A stretch of DNA of 64,000 bases from Gottfriedia sp049568075 (GTDB lineage Bacteria; Bacillota; Bacilli; Bacillales; Bacillaceae_G), in NCBI GenBank assembly GCA_049568075.1, contig CP144911.1. The stretch is one strand, 5' to 3'. Made by a program: the position numbers and the translations under genes. Below are positions 1 through 7,812 of this stretch, in pieces (the stretch's first letter is position 1; each line of letters opens with the position of its first letter). The notes beneath the pieces are model-generated. The model made no database searches. It saw nothing but the letters and a program-made list of their open reading frames with translations, and was not told the DNA's origin.

Positions 1-20
1 TTCTTCTTTGGAGAAGCAAT

Positions 21-1202
21 ATGAGTATAAAAGAATATATCCTTTCATTCGGTCCAATGCTTGATTTACTTACTATGTTTGCAGTCATTCCAATATTAGG
101 TTTTCCAGTTAAACTGGGAGGATATGCAAAGGGTATTCAAACGATCATACAGAAGAAAGTAAACACATCTGGCCAGTTGTACATAATGACATCAGGAATA
201 TCCTACTTTTTAAGTATGTTTATGAACTTGGCAACTCTACCAATGACTTACTATTCTATTCAACCATCCTTAAGTCTTTTTTCTATAAAAAAAGAAGAGC
301 GTTTTATGAGTCGAGCTATTACACATGGATTTGCGATGCCTCTACTATGGGCTCCAATTACACCAATCGTAGGAATCGTAATTGGCGTAACTGGGGTAAG
401 ATGGATATCTATTTTGCCATATGTATTACCGTTAAGTATATTGGGGATTGTGTTAGATTGGGTATTGGCGTCAAGGAATTCACGGAAAAGTGTTACGAAA
501 GGACATAGAAATGATTTAGCAAAAGATGAAACTGCTGCTTCACTAGAAGGTGTAGCTCCTCAAAGAAAAGTTTTTCATATTTTCATAGCTATTATTCTAT
601 TCAATCTCATCATTTCATTTGCAGAACATCTTTTTTCGTATTCTTTTGTGATTATCGTATCGATTCTAGTAATTCCGTTTGCTCTTGGGTGGTCTGTTCT
701 CATTAAGCAACAAAAAGCATTTTTACATAATTTAAAGGAATATTTTCATTCCTATTCCTTTAAAATGAAAGATCAATTTTTTATCTTTTTGTCAGCTGGT
801 TTTTTTATTTCCGTTGTAAAAGGTACAAATTTAAATGAAACGGTCAATATAGCAGTCACTCATTTTAAAGATATTGTAGGTCCAGAGGTATTTTTAATTC
901 TATTACCATTAATTCCGTTAGCATTTGCGTTTACAGGGCTACATCCTGCAGTAACCTTGACGTTAATGGCTGAAGCGCTTGATCCACAAAGCTTAGGTAT
1001 TTCACCTTATATTTTAACGGTGTCTTTACTAGCCGGAGCGATTTCTGCGTTTTTAGTAGGGCCATATAATGCAACAATTGGATTAATGTCGAGCATCGTT
1101 AAAGAAAGCTCCTTTAAAGTATCGAATTGGAATATTCCTTATACAATTAGTTATTTACTCATTGTAATGATTTATTTGTTTGGTTTAGAGTGGCTTATTT
1201 AG
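21..1202 (+). CDS. Multi-spanning permease, ion-transporter type (5' end uncertain)
   Basis: A very hydrophobic protein of about 393 residues with roughly ten predicted membrane segments and a polar loop near residues 150-180. The repeated Gly/Pro-rich re-entrant-looking stretches (PLLWAPITPIVG near residue 105, and TGLHPAVTLTLMAEA near residue 310) recall the two-fold organisation of ion-transporter-superfamily carriers. I do not recognise a specific family or substrate. The ATG has a GGAG 7 bases upstream, but the frame stays open to the window edge, so a start upstream of base 1 is possible. It is followed by a terminator and lies at the edge of the GTATAC regulon, so it is probably one of two substrate carriers for the pathway. 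The role is inferred from context only. Confidence 0.6.
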   Translation: MSIKEYILSFGPMLDLLTMFAVIPILGFPVKLGGYAKGIQTIIQKKVNTSGQLYIMTSGISYFLSMFMNLATLPMTYYSIQPSLSLFSIKKEERFMSRAITHGFAMPLLWAPITPIVGIVIGVTGVRWISILPYVLPLSILGIVLDWVLASRNSRKSVTKGHRNDLAKDETAASLEGVAPQRKVFHIFIAIILFNLIISFAEHLFSYSFVIIVSILVIPFALGWSVLIKQQKAFLHNLKEYFHSYSFKMKDQFFIFLSAGFFISVVKGTNLNETVNIAVTHFKDIVGPEVFLILLPLIPLAFAFTGLHPAVTLTLMAEALDPQSLGISPYILTVSLLAGAISAFLVGPYNATIGLMSSIVKESSFKVSNWNIPYTISYLLIVMIYLFGLEWLI

Positions 1203-1214
1203 TGGGATTTTATG

Positions 1215-1240
1215 GACAACATTATGATAGTTGTCTTTTT
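1215..1240 (+). terminator. Rho-independent terminator after the first permease
   Basis: GACAAC and GTTGTC arms with a 9-nt loop, followed by seven T residues, 13 bases after the permease stop codon. Confidence 0.7.
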
Positions 1241-1257
1241 TTATATGTAAAATTAAG

Positions 1258-1283
1258 AAATAGCACTGGATCAGTGCTATTTC
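1258..1283 (-). terminator. Terminator hairpin of the minus-strand 111-aa gene
   Basis: Near-perfect inverted repeat AAATAGCACTG/CAGTGCTATTT directly downstream of the minus-strand gene. The tail on that strand is only moderately T-rich. Confidence 0.55.
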
Positions 1284-1291
1284 TATGTAAT

Positions 1292-1627
1292 CTATACAGT
1301 TAGTACGTCTGACTTCACTAATTTGGAATGCTGTGAGTCCTCGCTGTTTCCTTGAGCTTTTACTATTTCGTATAACTCTTCTAGTGCTGCTTCAATCGTT
1401 TCAAATGTCTCAAAGAACTTTACGCGAATATCATTCACGTATTCTTTTCCTTCATACTTTTCGTAAAGTTTAATTTTAATATTGTCGTCCAACACTTCGG
1501 CAATTGTATATTTAGCTTTTAGCTCGTTAAAAAAATAAAAGTGATATGTTTCGATTGCCTTTAATCCTTCGTTATCTACAATAGTTTGAAACGTGTCTTT
1601 ATTCGTCAAAACAATATACTTACCCAT
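1292..1627 (-). CDS. Uncharacterised 111-aa protein of the GTATAC regulon
   Basis: A small soluble acidic protein that I do not recognise. It starts MGKYIVLTNKD, is mixed alpha/beta with many aromatic residues in the middle (HFYFFNELKAKY), and has a helical stretch near residues 75-95 and a polar tail. There is no signal peptide, no Cys pair and no known motif. The ATG is preceded by TGAGGAGTG. It is convergent with the first permease and divergent from the first ferredoxin. A GTATAC operator lies about 46 bases upstream of its start, so it is likely controlled with the catabolic genes. Compact size and context fit an accessory or small ferredoxin-like-fold enzyme, but that is speculation. 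Confidence 0.75.
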   Translation of the reverse strand: MGKYIVLTNKDTFQTIVDNEGLKAIETYHFYFFNELKAKYTIAEVLDDNIKIKLYEKYEGKEYVNDIRVKFFETFETIEAALEELYEIVKAQGNSEDSQHSKLVKSDVLTV

Positions 1628-1672
1628 CTTTGCACACTCCTCATCTAATTATGTAGTATTGAGCATAAGGTA

Positions 1673-1687
1673 TTTTGTATACCAAAT
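1673..1687. promoter_or_regulatory. GntR-type operator, site A
   Basis: TTTTGTATACCAAAT, i.e. ATTTGGTATACAAAA on the minus strand, in the promoter region of the 111-aa gene. It matches the cluster consensus ATTTGGTATACCAAAT in all but two positions. Confidence 0.6.
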
Positions 1688-1829
1688 TTCTATTCATAGT
1701 GTAATACAGAAAAAAATATTAATCAATATAATTTTCTGAATTTTTAATAAAAACAATAAACGTTTTTAAGAAAGTTTGTTTGAATGGACATGGCCATTTA
1801 TGTTAAAGATTTCCAAATAAATAATAGTA

Positions 1830-1858
1830 TTTACTTTCTAAAAAATTCGAATTATAAT
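1830..1858 (+). promoter_or_regulatory. Sigma-A-like promoter of the first ferredoxin gene
   Basis: TTTACT, 17 bases, then TATAAT, ending 48 bases before the ferredoxin start codon. The -10 box is perfect and the -35 box is weak, as expected for a regulated promoter. Confidence 0.5.
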
Positions 1859-1906
1859 CAGAGTAAATTTTTGAAATTTTAAGAAAATTAAATTGGAGGG
1901 ATACAT

Positions 1907-2239
1907 ATGCCAAAAGTACGCTTGCATGTAGAAGGAGAAATTATTGAGCAAGAAGTGCGTGATCACGCGAATTTAGTAGTGTTGGCAGGCATCCGTCAAT
2001 TCCCAAAACTGAAATACGGGTGCGGGATGGGTAAATGTACAAAATGTGCATGTAGAGTGCTAGAAGGAGCAGAAAAGCTTGATCCGCCAAACTGGAAAGA
2101 GCAAAAAATGCTAGGTGAAAAGGTTGAAGAAGGCATTCGATTATGCTGTCAGTTAACGATCAAAGATGATATTGTCATTTCACAAGAAAATATAAACGCC
2201 CCAATACCGAAAATTGCAAAGACAGTAAATGCACAGTAA
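1907..2239 (+). CDS. [2Fe-2S] ferredoxin, plant/adrenodoxin type
   Basis: A 110-residue electron carrier. The cluster-binding motif is CGMGKCTKC (Cys-X4-Cys-X2-Cys, near residues 39-47), followed by a fourth Cys in the IRLCCQL segment near residue 84, the usual spacing for this fold. The start has a GGAGGG ribosome site. It is one of two ferredoxins in the regulon and most likely delivers single electrons to the diiron oxidase encoded at 4,822. No ferredoxin reductase is seen nearby, so electrons must come from elsewhere. Family assignment is confident; the partner is inferred from neighbourhood. Confidence 0.92.
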   Translation: MPKVRLHVEGEIIEQEVRDHANLVVLAGIRQFPKLKYGCGMGKCTKCACRVLEGAEKLDPPNWKEQKMLGEKVEEGIRLCCQLTIKDDIVISQENINAPIPKIAKTVNAQ

Positions 2240-2255
2240 TTTTTTTGCATCATCT

Positions 2256-2270
2256 AGGTATACAAAATAC
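2256..2270. promoter_or_regulatory. GntR-type operator, site B
   Basis: AGGTATACAAAATAC in the 112-bp gap between the ferredoxin and creatininase-family genes, about 82 bases before the creatininase-family start. It keeps the GGTATACAAAAT core of the other sites. Confidence 0.5.
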
Positions 2271-2351
2271 CTCTTTAATTTAAATGTTGAATTCATAGGA
2301 CGAAAGTAGAAGGTTTTGAAAGCGGATACAACAATGAAAGGGGGTGAAAAT

Positions 2352-3119
2352 ATGAAAGCCTATTTGTTAACTGAGATGACTTGGGAAGAAGTAAAGGATG
2401 CACTACATACTGTAAAACTAGCAATAATTCCAATCGGTGCACACGAACAGCATGGCCCTCACATGGTTGAAAGCTGTGATGCTGTACTAGCTGAGAAAAT
2501 GGCTGAGAAATTAGCTGAAAAAATGTATCCTCATGTAATTGTGACACCTACTGTCAATATGGGAGTCTCGCACCATCATTTGAACTTCCCAGGAACCATT
2601 TCATTGCAACCTACTACGCTTATAGCAATTTTAAAAGATATGATTATATCTCTTAAACATCATGGTATTCAAAAATTTTTATTATTAAACTCTCACGGTG
2701 GCAATCAGTCAACTTTAAATGTTGCTTGCACCATGTTGTCAGAAGAGCTAGGTACAGAAATCTATTATGCTAAAACGACGGCATCTGCCAAACTTTCAAT
2801 CTCAGAATCTATTCACTCGCCATTGTTCGGTCACAGCTGTGAACGAGAAGTGTCAGAAGCACTTTACTTGGCTCCTCACTTAATTAGACCAAATAAAATT
2901 ACTAAAGGAAGCATCCAAAACGAAGGTAGATGGAAGCAACTACGACCTGGTAAAGCTATTCAAGGGTTTTATCGATATGAAGAGATGACGACTAATGGTT
3001 GCATTGGGGATGCAACGAAAGCAAGTTTCGAAATTGGGGAAAAGATTGTAGGTGAAGCACTCGAAAACCTTTCAAACGAACTCCAAAAGCTTTTACATCT
3101 AGAAGAATGTAAGTTGTAA
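2352..3119 (+). CDS. Creatininase-family amidohydrolase
   Basis: A 255-residue metal-dependent hydrolase of the creatininase/MftE superfamily, whose members open lactam or amide rings or cleave a peptide-derived precursor. Expected metal-site motifs are visible: the IPIGAHEQHGPHM segment near residue 27 (Glu and two His), an Asp in ESCDAVLAEK, the LNSHGGNQSTL loop near residue 120, and the HSCEREVSEA helix (Glu ligand region). The start at ATG 2,352 has a strong AAGGGGGTG site; an upstream TTG at 2,316 has none. It sits just upstream of a permease in the regulon and could hydrolyse an imported cyclic amide. The substrate is not predictable from sequence; true creatininase is only one of several family activities. 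Confidence 0.87.
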   Translation: MKAYLLTEMTWEEVKDALHTVKLAIIPIGAHEQHGPHMVESCDAVLAEKMAEKLAEKMYPHVIVTPTVNMGVSHHHLNFPGTISLQPTTLIAILKDMIISLKHHGIQKFLLLNSHGGNQSTLNVACTMLSEELGTEIYYAKTTASAKLSISESIHSPLFGHSCEREVSEALYLAPHLIRPNKITKGSIQNEGRWKQLRPGKAIQGFYRYEEMTTNGCIGDATKASFEIGEKIVGEALENLSNELQKLLHLEECKL

Positions 3120-3146
3120 GTACCTATAAATGAGAGGGTGGGGTTT

Positions 3147-4601
3147 ATGGATTTAACTGTTGCTCACTGGCTTTATGGTATCATGACACTTGTTGTAATT
3201 GTGACTATGCTGTTTCGAAAAGGGGTTGTATTGCCTACCATCATTGGAACCTTTCTTGTTTCTGTTGCTTATAAAGGATCAGTTGTTGGTGGATTTCAAG
3301 CGTTATTCAACGCAAATCTTGTAGCAGCAAAGGAGCTATTTACAATCTTTTTAATCATCACTTTTATGGTGGCATTATTACATTCCTTAAAAGATACTGG
3401 TGCAGATGAAAGAATGATTGCTCCGATGCAAAAGGTAATGAAAAACGGACATATTGCTTTTGCTGTTCTATTAGTTGTCACATACGTCATTTCTTTATTC
3501 TTCTGGCCTACTCCTGCCGTTCCGCTTATTTGTACGCTATTAGTACCTGCGGCTATTCGTGCTGGTTTATCGCCAATTGCTTGTGCCATGGTTGTTTCTA
3601 TTGCAGGACAAGGTATGGCATTATCTTCAGACTATATTATGCAGATCGCTCCAATGCTTACTGCAAAATCAGCAGGTATTCAAACATCAGCTGTGTCAGG
3701 TAAGGTCATGATTCTCTCTTTAATTACAGGGGGAGTTGCAATCGCGATTACTTACTTTACTGAACGCAAATCAATCGGTAAATCAGAAAGTGAAGCTTCA
3801 TTGCAACATTTACAGTCACTTGTAAACAAAAACTCTTCTGCAAACGAAATAGCTGCTGCAACAGAAGCAACTATCGATGATAGAGAGCGTGAAAAATGGG
3901 GGAAAATCTTTGCTGTATTGGTCCCACTATCACTACTAGCAGTTATCATATTTATGTTTTCAACGAAAATCGGTAATGGTAAAATGAGTGGTTTTGAGGG
4001 AGGGGACGGTGCAGCATTTATCGGTGGTGTTGCCACTATGTTGTTAGTAGTAACATGTGTAGCGTTCCGTCGTTTACAAGCTCTTGATAAAATTAGTGAG
4101 CATATTACAGAAGGATTCGTATTTGCATTTCGTGCAATGGGACCAGTTATTCCGATTGCAGCATTCTTCTTCTTAGGTAGTTCGGACTTTAGCGGTACCA
4201 TTTTTTCCTTAGGAGAAAATGTAGCAAAGCCAGCGTTTTTAGTTGATTTAGTTCAGGCTGGTCAATCAATCATTCCACATAATTCGATTTTAACATCTTT
4301 TGGTCTATTAATTACTGGAGCGATTACTGGGTTAGAGGGTTCAGGGTTTTCTGGATTACCGCTAGTGGGAGCTTTATCAGGAGCGTTGGCACCTGGAGTT
4401 GGTATGGAGCCTGGAACGCTAGGAGCAATCGGTCAAATGGGATCTGTGTGGACAGGTGGTGGAACGTTAATTGCGTGGTCCTCATTAGTAGCGGTTGCTA
4501 GTTTTTGTGGAGTGAATGTTTTAGAGTTAGCTAGGAAAAACTTACTTCCTGTTGCTACAGGCTTAATAGTCTCTACCATTGTCGCTCTCATTATATGGTA
4601 G
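3147..4601 (+). CDS. Twelve-segment permease, probable organic-anion carrier
   Basis: About 484 residues with some twelve predicted membrane helices and a hydrophilic central loop (about residues 210-260). Small-residue-rich motifs such as ITGLEGSGFSGLPLVGALSG near residue 395 and FWPTPAVPLICTLLVPA near residue 120 resemble paired substrate-binding hairpins of ion-transporter-superfamily carriers (GntP, CitMHS and DctM relatives). I do not recognise a named family. The start is ATG 3,147 with AGAGGGTGG upstream; GTG at 3,138 would leave too short a spacing. It lies 27 bases after the creatininase-family gene, so the two are probably cotranscribed. Likely the main importer of the pathway substrate. 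Confidence 0.75.
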   Translation: MDLTVAHWLYGIMTLVVIVTMLFRKGVVLPTIIGTFLVSVAYKGSVVGGFQALFNANLVAAKELFTIFLIITFMVALLHSLKDTGADERMIAPMQKVMKNGHIAFAVLLVVTYVISLFFWPTPAVPLICTLLVPAAIRAGLSPIACAMVVSIAGQGMALSSDYIMQIAPMLTAKSAGIQTSAVSGKVMILSLITGGVAIAITYFTERKSIGKSESEASLQHLQSLVNKNSSANEIAAATEATIDDREREKWGKIFAVLVPLSLLAVIIFMFSTKIGNGKMSGFEGGDGAAFIGGVATMLLVVTCVAFRRLQALDKISEHITEGFVFAFRAMGPVIPIAAFFFLGSSDFSGTIFSLGENVAKPAFLVDLVQAGQSIIPHNSILTSFGLLITGAITGLEGSGFSGLPLVGALSGALAPGVGMEPGTLGAIGQMGSVWTGGGTLIAWSSLVAVASFCGVNVLELARKNLLPVATGLIVSTIVALIIW

Positions 4602-4685
4602 AGCATCTCTTTAAAAATTAGAAAAATTAGAAAATTTAGTGAAAATGTATTTACAAATAAAAAACAATGGGTTACTATAAGGTTA

Positions 4686-4700
4686 GTTGGTATACCAAAT
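4686..4700. promoter_or_regulatory. GntR-type operator, site C (perfect palindrome)
   Basis: GTTGGTATACCAAAT contains the perfect 12-bp palindrome TTGGTATACCAA, about 120 bases upstream of the diiron oxidase gene. It resembles the FadR-subfamily operators used by ExuR/UxuR-like GntR proteins. Confidence 0.65.
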
Positions 4701-4753
4701 ACAAAATACAAATAAACACCTCATATTTAGTAGTTTTTATAAGTATTTTAAGT

Positions 4754-4768
4754 GATTTGGTATACTTC
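4754..4768. promoter_or_regulatory. GntR-type operator, site D
   Basis: GATTTGGTATACTTC, a second operator 70 bases after site C and about 55 bases before the diiron oxidase start. A centre-to-centre distance of 70 bp is close to seven helical turns and would allow looping or cooperative binding. Confidence 0.55.
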
Positions 4769-4821
4769 GATTGTTTAACTAAACTATTAAACTACATAAA
4801 CATATTGGAGGAGGAGTTTGG

Positions 4822-5550
4822 ATGACTAGATTATTATCTAAAGATGAGTTTCGTAAGGAATTAGAAGAAGCGATTAAAGGGAACCACAGCCAAAAAGCAC
4901 CTTTTACTGTAGCATGGGCTGAAGGAAAATTAGAGCGTAGTCACTTCGCTCGCTGGGCTGAAAATCATTACCATTATGTTGGACCTTTTGCAGATTACTT
5001 AGCTTATATCTACCATAACACTCCAAACTTACCAAAATATGAAGACGCGAAAGATTTCACATTACAAAATATGTATGAAGAAGAAATCGCTGGCGATCGT
5101 CATACAGACTTATTAATTCGATTTGCTGAAGCTTGCGGAACAACTCGTGAGCGTGTATTGGATCCTAACAACATGGCTCCAACAACGCTAGGTTTACAAA
5201 GCTGGTGTTTTGCAGTAGCAGCACGTGAAAACTTCGTAGTAGCAACTGCAGCATTAGTTGTAGGACTTGAATCTCAAGTTCCAGACATTTATCGTAAGCA
5301 AACTCCAGCATTACGTGAGAAGTACAACTTTACAGATGAAGAGATTGAATTCTTCGACTTACACATCGTATCAGATGAAATTCACGGAGAGCGTGGATAC
5401 AAAATTGTACTTGATCATGCTGATACTCCTGAGTTACAACAACGTTGCTTAGAAGTAGTACGTACTGGTGCAAAAATGCGTCGCATGTATATGGATGGCT
5501 TATGGAGAGAATATCTTGAAAAAGATTTAGGTGCTCTAGTACAAGCATAA
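4822..5550 (+). CDS. Heme-oxygenase-fold diiron oxidase (PqqC/CADD-like)
   Basis: A 242-residue protein of the TenA/PqqC-like, heme-oxygenase-like dimetal oxidase group. A full set of candidate iron ligands is present: E87 and H94 in YEEEIAGDRHTD, E150 in VVGLESQVPD, and H181, D185 and H188 in LHIVSDEIHGERG. The E-X6-H and H-X3-D-X2-H spacings are those of the diiron protein CADD, while cofactor-free PqqC lacks this set. Known members of this superfamily use O2 for oxidative C-C cleavage, decarboxylation or N-oxygenation (UndA, BesC, CADD). The start has GGAGGAGG. Two operators lie upstream, and a hairpin separates it from the aldehyde dehydrogenase. The enzyme class is well supported; substrate and reaction are unknown. 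Confidence 0.85.
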   Translation: MTRLLSKDEFRKELEEAIKGNHSQKAPFTVAWAEGKLERSHFARWAENHYHYVGPFADYLAYIYHNTPNLPKYEDAKDFTLQNMYEEEIAGDRHTDLLIRFAEACGTTRERVLDPNNMAPTTLGLQSWCFAVAARENFVVATAALVVGLESQVPDIYRKQTPALREKYNFTDEEIEFFDLHIVSDEIHGERGYKIVLDHADTPELQQRCLEVVRTGAKMRRMYMDGLWREYLEKDLGALVQA

Positions 5551-5565
5551 TAATTAGAAAATAAA

Positions 5566-5594
5566 ATGGCAGTTTCCGTCTAGGGAACTGCCAT
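5566..5594 (+). terminator. Hairpin between oxidase and aldehyde dehydrogenase genes
   Basis: ATGGCAGTTTCC and GGGAACTGCCAT pair around a short GTCTA loop. No T-tract follows (ATCTTG), so it is more likely a stability or partial-attenuation hairpin than a full terminator, allowing high oxidase and lower dehydrogenase expression from one transcript. Confidence 0.5.
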
Positions 5595-5617
5595 CTTGTT
5601 CAGAAAGGATGATAAAT

Positions 5618-7081
5618 TTGCTAACTACTAAACTAGAAACTTATAAAAATTACATATCTGGAAGTTGGGTCGAGTCAGTAAATAATAAAACGTTCCAAAG
5701 CGTAAACCCTTCTAATAAGGAAGATATTGTCGGCACATTTCAAGCTTCGACAGAACAAGACGTGATTCAAGCAATTGATGCAGCAAGCCAGGCTTTTCCT
5801 GTGTGGGCACAAACTCCACCTTCTAAACGTGCTACTATTTTAAATAAGGCGGCAGCAATACTAGAACAAAGAGTGGAACAACTAGCAGAAGAATTAACAC
5901 GAGAAGAAGGAAAAGTAATAAGCGCGGCCAAACAGGAGGTGCTTCGCTCAGCGGAAACGCTTCGTTATTATGCCATTGAAGGACAAAGCTTTACAGGGGA
6001 AACGTTCCCAAATGATGATCCAAATATGAGAGTTACAACAGAAAGGGAGCCTCTTGGTGTTATTTCTGTCATTACCCCATGGAATTTCCCAATCTCCATA
6101 CCATCAAGAAAGATTGCTCCGGCATTAATTACTGGAAATACAGTTGTTTTCAAGCCTTCATCTGATACACCTTTAATTGCATACCGACTCGTTGAGGCGC
6201 TTCATGAAGCTGGTATACCAAAAGGAGTCATCAATTTTGTAACTGGAAGTTCATCCGATATCGGGGATATCTTAGTTAAACATCCTGCTATACGAGGAGT
6301 TACTTTCACTGGGTCTACTAGTGCTGGGGAACATATTCATAAAAACACATCCTTTACTACAAGAACACAAATGGAGCTTGGTGGAAAAAATCCTCTTATT
6401 GTAATGGATGACGCAGATGTAGACTTAGCAGTTAACCTAACCGTGAATGGAGGCTTTCACCTTACTGGTCAAGCATGTACAGGCACTAGCCGTGTAATTG
6501 TTATGAAGGAAGTAAAGGAACAATTTGTGCAGAAATTAGTAGAAAAAACAAGTGAATTAAAAATTGGCGATGGATTTGACGATCGTGTCATTATTGGACC
6601 TTTAGCAAATGAAAAGCAGTTAAAAAACGTGCTGAAGTATATAGGAATTGGTAAAGAAGAAGGGGCTACACTTGAATATGGAGGCCAACAGCTTGCATAT
6701 GGAAAATACGAAAATGGCTACTATATTGAACCGGCGATCTTTACGAATGTGAAGCCTGATATGCGCATTGCTAAAGAAGAGATTTTCGGCCCGGTTGTTG
6801 CTGTAATTGAAGTAGAAAGCTATGAAGAAGCCGTTTTAATAGCTAACGATGTTGAATATGGATTATCTGCATCGATTGTTACGAATAATTTGAAACTCGC
6901 TCATCAATTTACTAAAGATGTTCAAGCAGGGACAGTTAAAGTAAATCGTACAACGACAGGTAATTTGATGAATGCACCATTTGGTGGAGTAAAACGCTCT
7001 AGTACTTCAACATTCCGCGAGTCAGGCAGAGTTGGACTTGAATTCTTTACACAAATAAAAACAGTCTATATCGGTTACTGA
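5618..7081 (+). CDS. NAD(P)+-dependent aldehyde dehydrogenase
   Basis: About 487 residues, normal length for the ALDH superfamily. Visible motifs: ITPWNFPISIP (cofactor-binding strand, about residue 153), FKPSSDTP, FTGST, the general-base Glu in MELGGKNP (about residue 253), the catalytic Cys in GQACTGTSR (about residue 287), and IFGPVV. The sequence most resembles semialdehyde-type members (alpha-ketoglutarate-semialdehyde and related dehydrogenases). The best start is TTG 5,618, correctly spaced from AGAAAGG; the ATG at 5,609 overlaps that site. It probably oxidises the aldehyde formed by the diiron oxidase. It lies 12 bases before the GlcG/HbpS-like gene, so they form one unit. Confidence 0.92.
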   Translation: MLTTKLETYKNYISGSWVESVNNKTFQSVNPSNKEDIVGTFQASTEQDVIQAIDAASQAFPVWAQTPPSKRATILNKAAAILEQRVEQLAEELTREEGKVISAAKQEVLRSAETLRYYAIEGQSFTGETFPNDDPNMRVTTEREPLGVISVITPWNFPISIPSRKIAPALITGNTVVFKPSSDTPLIAYRLVEALHEAGIPKGVINFVTGSSSDIGDILVKHPAIRGVTFTGSTSAGEHIHKNTSFTTRTQMELGGKNPLIVMDDADVDLAVNLTVNGGFHLTGQACTGTSRVIVMKEVKEQFVQKLVEKTSELKIGDGFDDRVIIGPLANEKQLKNVLKYIGIGKEEGATLEYGGQQLAYGKYENGYYIEPAIFTNVKPDMRIAKEEIFGPVVAVIEVESYEEAVLIANDVEYGLSASIVTNNLKLAHQFTKDVQAGTVKVNRTTTGNLMNAPFGGVKRSSTSTFRESGRVGLEFFTQIKTVYIGY

Positions 7082-7093
7082 GGAGGATTTAAA

Positions 7094-7573
7094 ATGAAAA
7101 AAATTTTAAAATTAGAATTAGAAGAAGCAAAAGTAATGATAGAGGCTGCTAAGAAAAAATCAGAGGATATTAACGTTCCAGAGACGATTGCAATTGTAGA
7201 TGACGGAGGATATGTCATTGCACTTGAACGAATGAATGGTGCTCGTATTACGGGTCCTGAAATTGCTATTGCTAAAGCATATACGGCAGCGGGTCATAAA
7301 CGCTCCACTCATTTATTTAATACAGAACCAAACGGACCAGCCCTTCCGGGAAATGAAGCATTTGGAATACAACATATGCTAAATGGAAAATTTGCAATTT
7401 TTGTAGGCGGATTTCCAATTGTAGTTAATGGGGAAGTCATTGGTGGTGTGGGGATCAGCGGTGGAAATGGAGAACAGGATACAGAGGTCGGAACAGCTGC
7501 TTTACAGGCATTGCAAGAGTTCCTTTCAAATGACGGTTATGAAGTTGTTACTGATGCAGACATTAAAAAATAA
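7094..7573 (+). CDS. GlcG/HbpS-like (PduO-C family) protein
   Basis: A 159-residue protein of the GlcG/HbpS/PduO C-terminal family. Signature segments are visible: VAIVDDGG-type (IAIVDDGGYVIALERMNGA, about residues 34-52), a KAYTAAGHKRST helix, and a C-terminal PIVVNGEVIGGVGISGG loop (about residues 112-128). Members occur with glycolate, propanediol and heme-sensing systems, some bind heme, and for most the function is unclear. It follows the aldehyde dehydrogenase by 12 bases with GAGGAGG before its ATG. A role as accessory or cofactor-binding protein in aldehyde metabolism is plausible but unproven. Confidence 0.85.
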   Translation: MKKILKLELEEAKVMIEAAKKKSEDINVPETIAIVDDGGYVIALERMNGARITGPEIAIAKAYTAAGHKRSTHLFNTEPNGPALPGNEAFGIQHMLNGKFAIFVGGFPIVVNGEVIGGVGISGGNGEQDTEVGTAALQALQEFLSNDGYEVVTDADIKK

Positions 7574-7581
7574 TACTTTGG

Positions 7582-7616
7582 AGGCGGTTAGGTGTTGTTC
7601 CTACATCGCCTTTTTT
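7582..7616 (+). terminator. Terminator after the GlcG/HbpS-like gene
   Basis: GGCG..TAGG and CCTA..CGCC arms form an interrupted stem followed by TTTTTT, 9 bases after the stop codon. Confidence 0.7.
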
Positions 7617-7812
7617 GGTGTACTAACATTCGTATAGAAAATAGTTGGGATTAAAGTTTGTATTTATAGGCTATAAAAGTAGAACTTGATTGGAATGGAT
7701 TTCCATCTATGTGCTCGATTACTCATTTAAAAGATACTATAATAGAAATATCGATTTACTTTTAACAAAATGATGATACACTATTTTAAAATAGGCAAGA
7801 AATGGGAGGCAG

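Noticed and set aside
2352..3119. True creatininase of a creatinine pathway
   Set aside because: No creatinase or sarcosine oxidase genes are nearby; the family includes several other hydrolases.
7613..7626. TTTGGTGTACTAAC as an autoregulatory operator of gntR
   Set aside because: Two mismatches in the core and an overlap with the T-tract of a terminator about 190 bases before the start make it too weak to list as a site.
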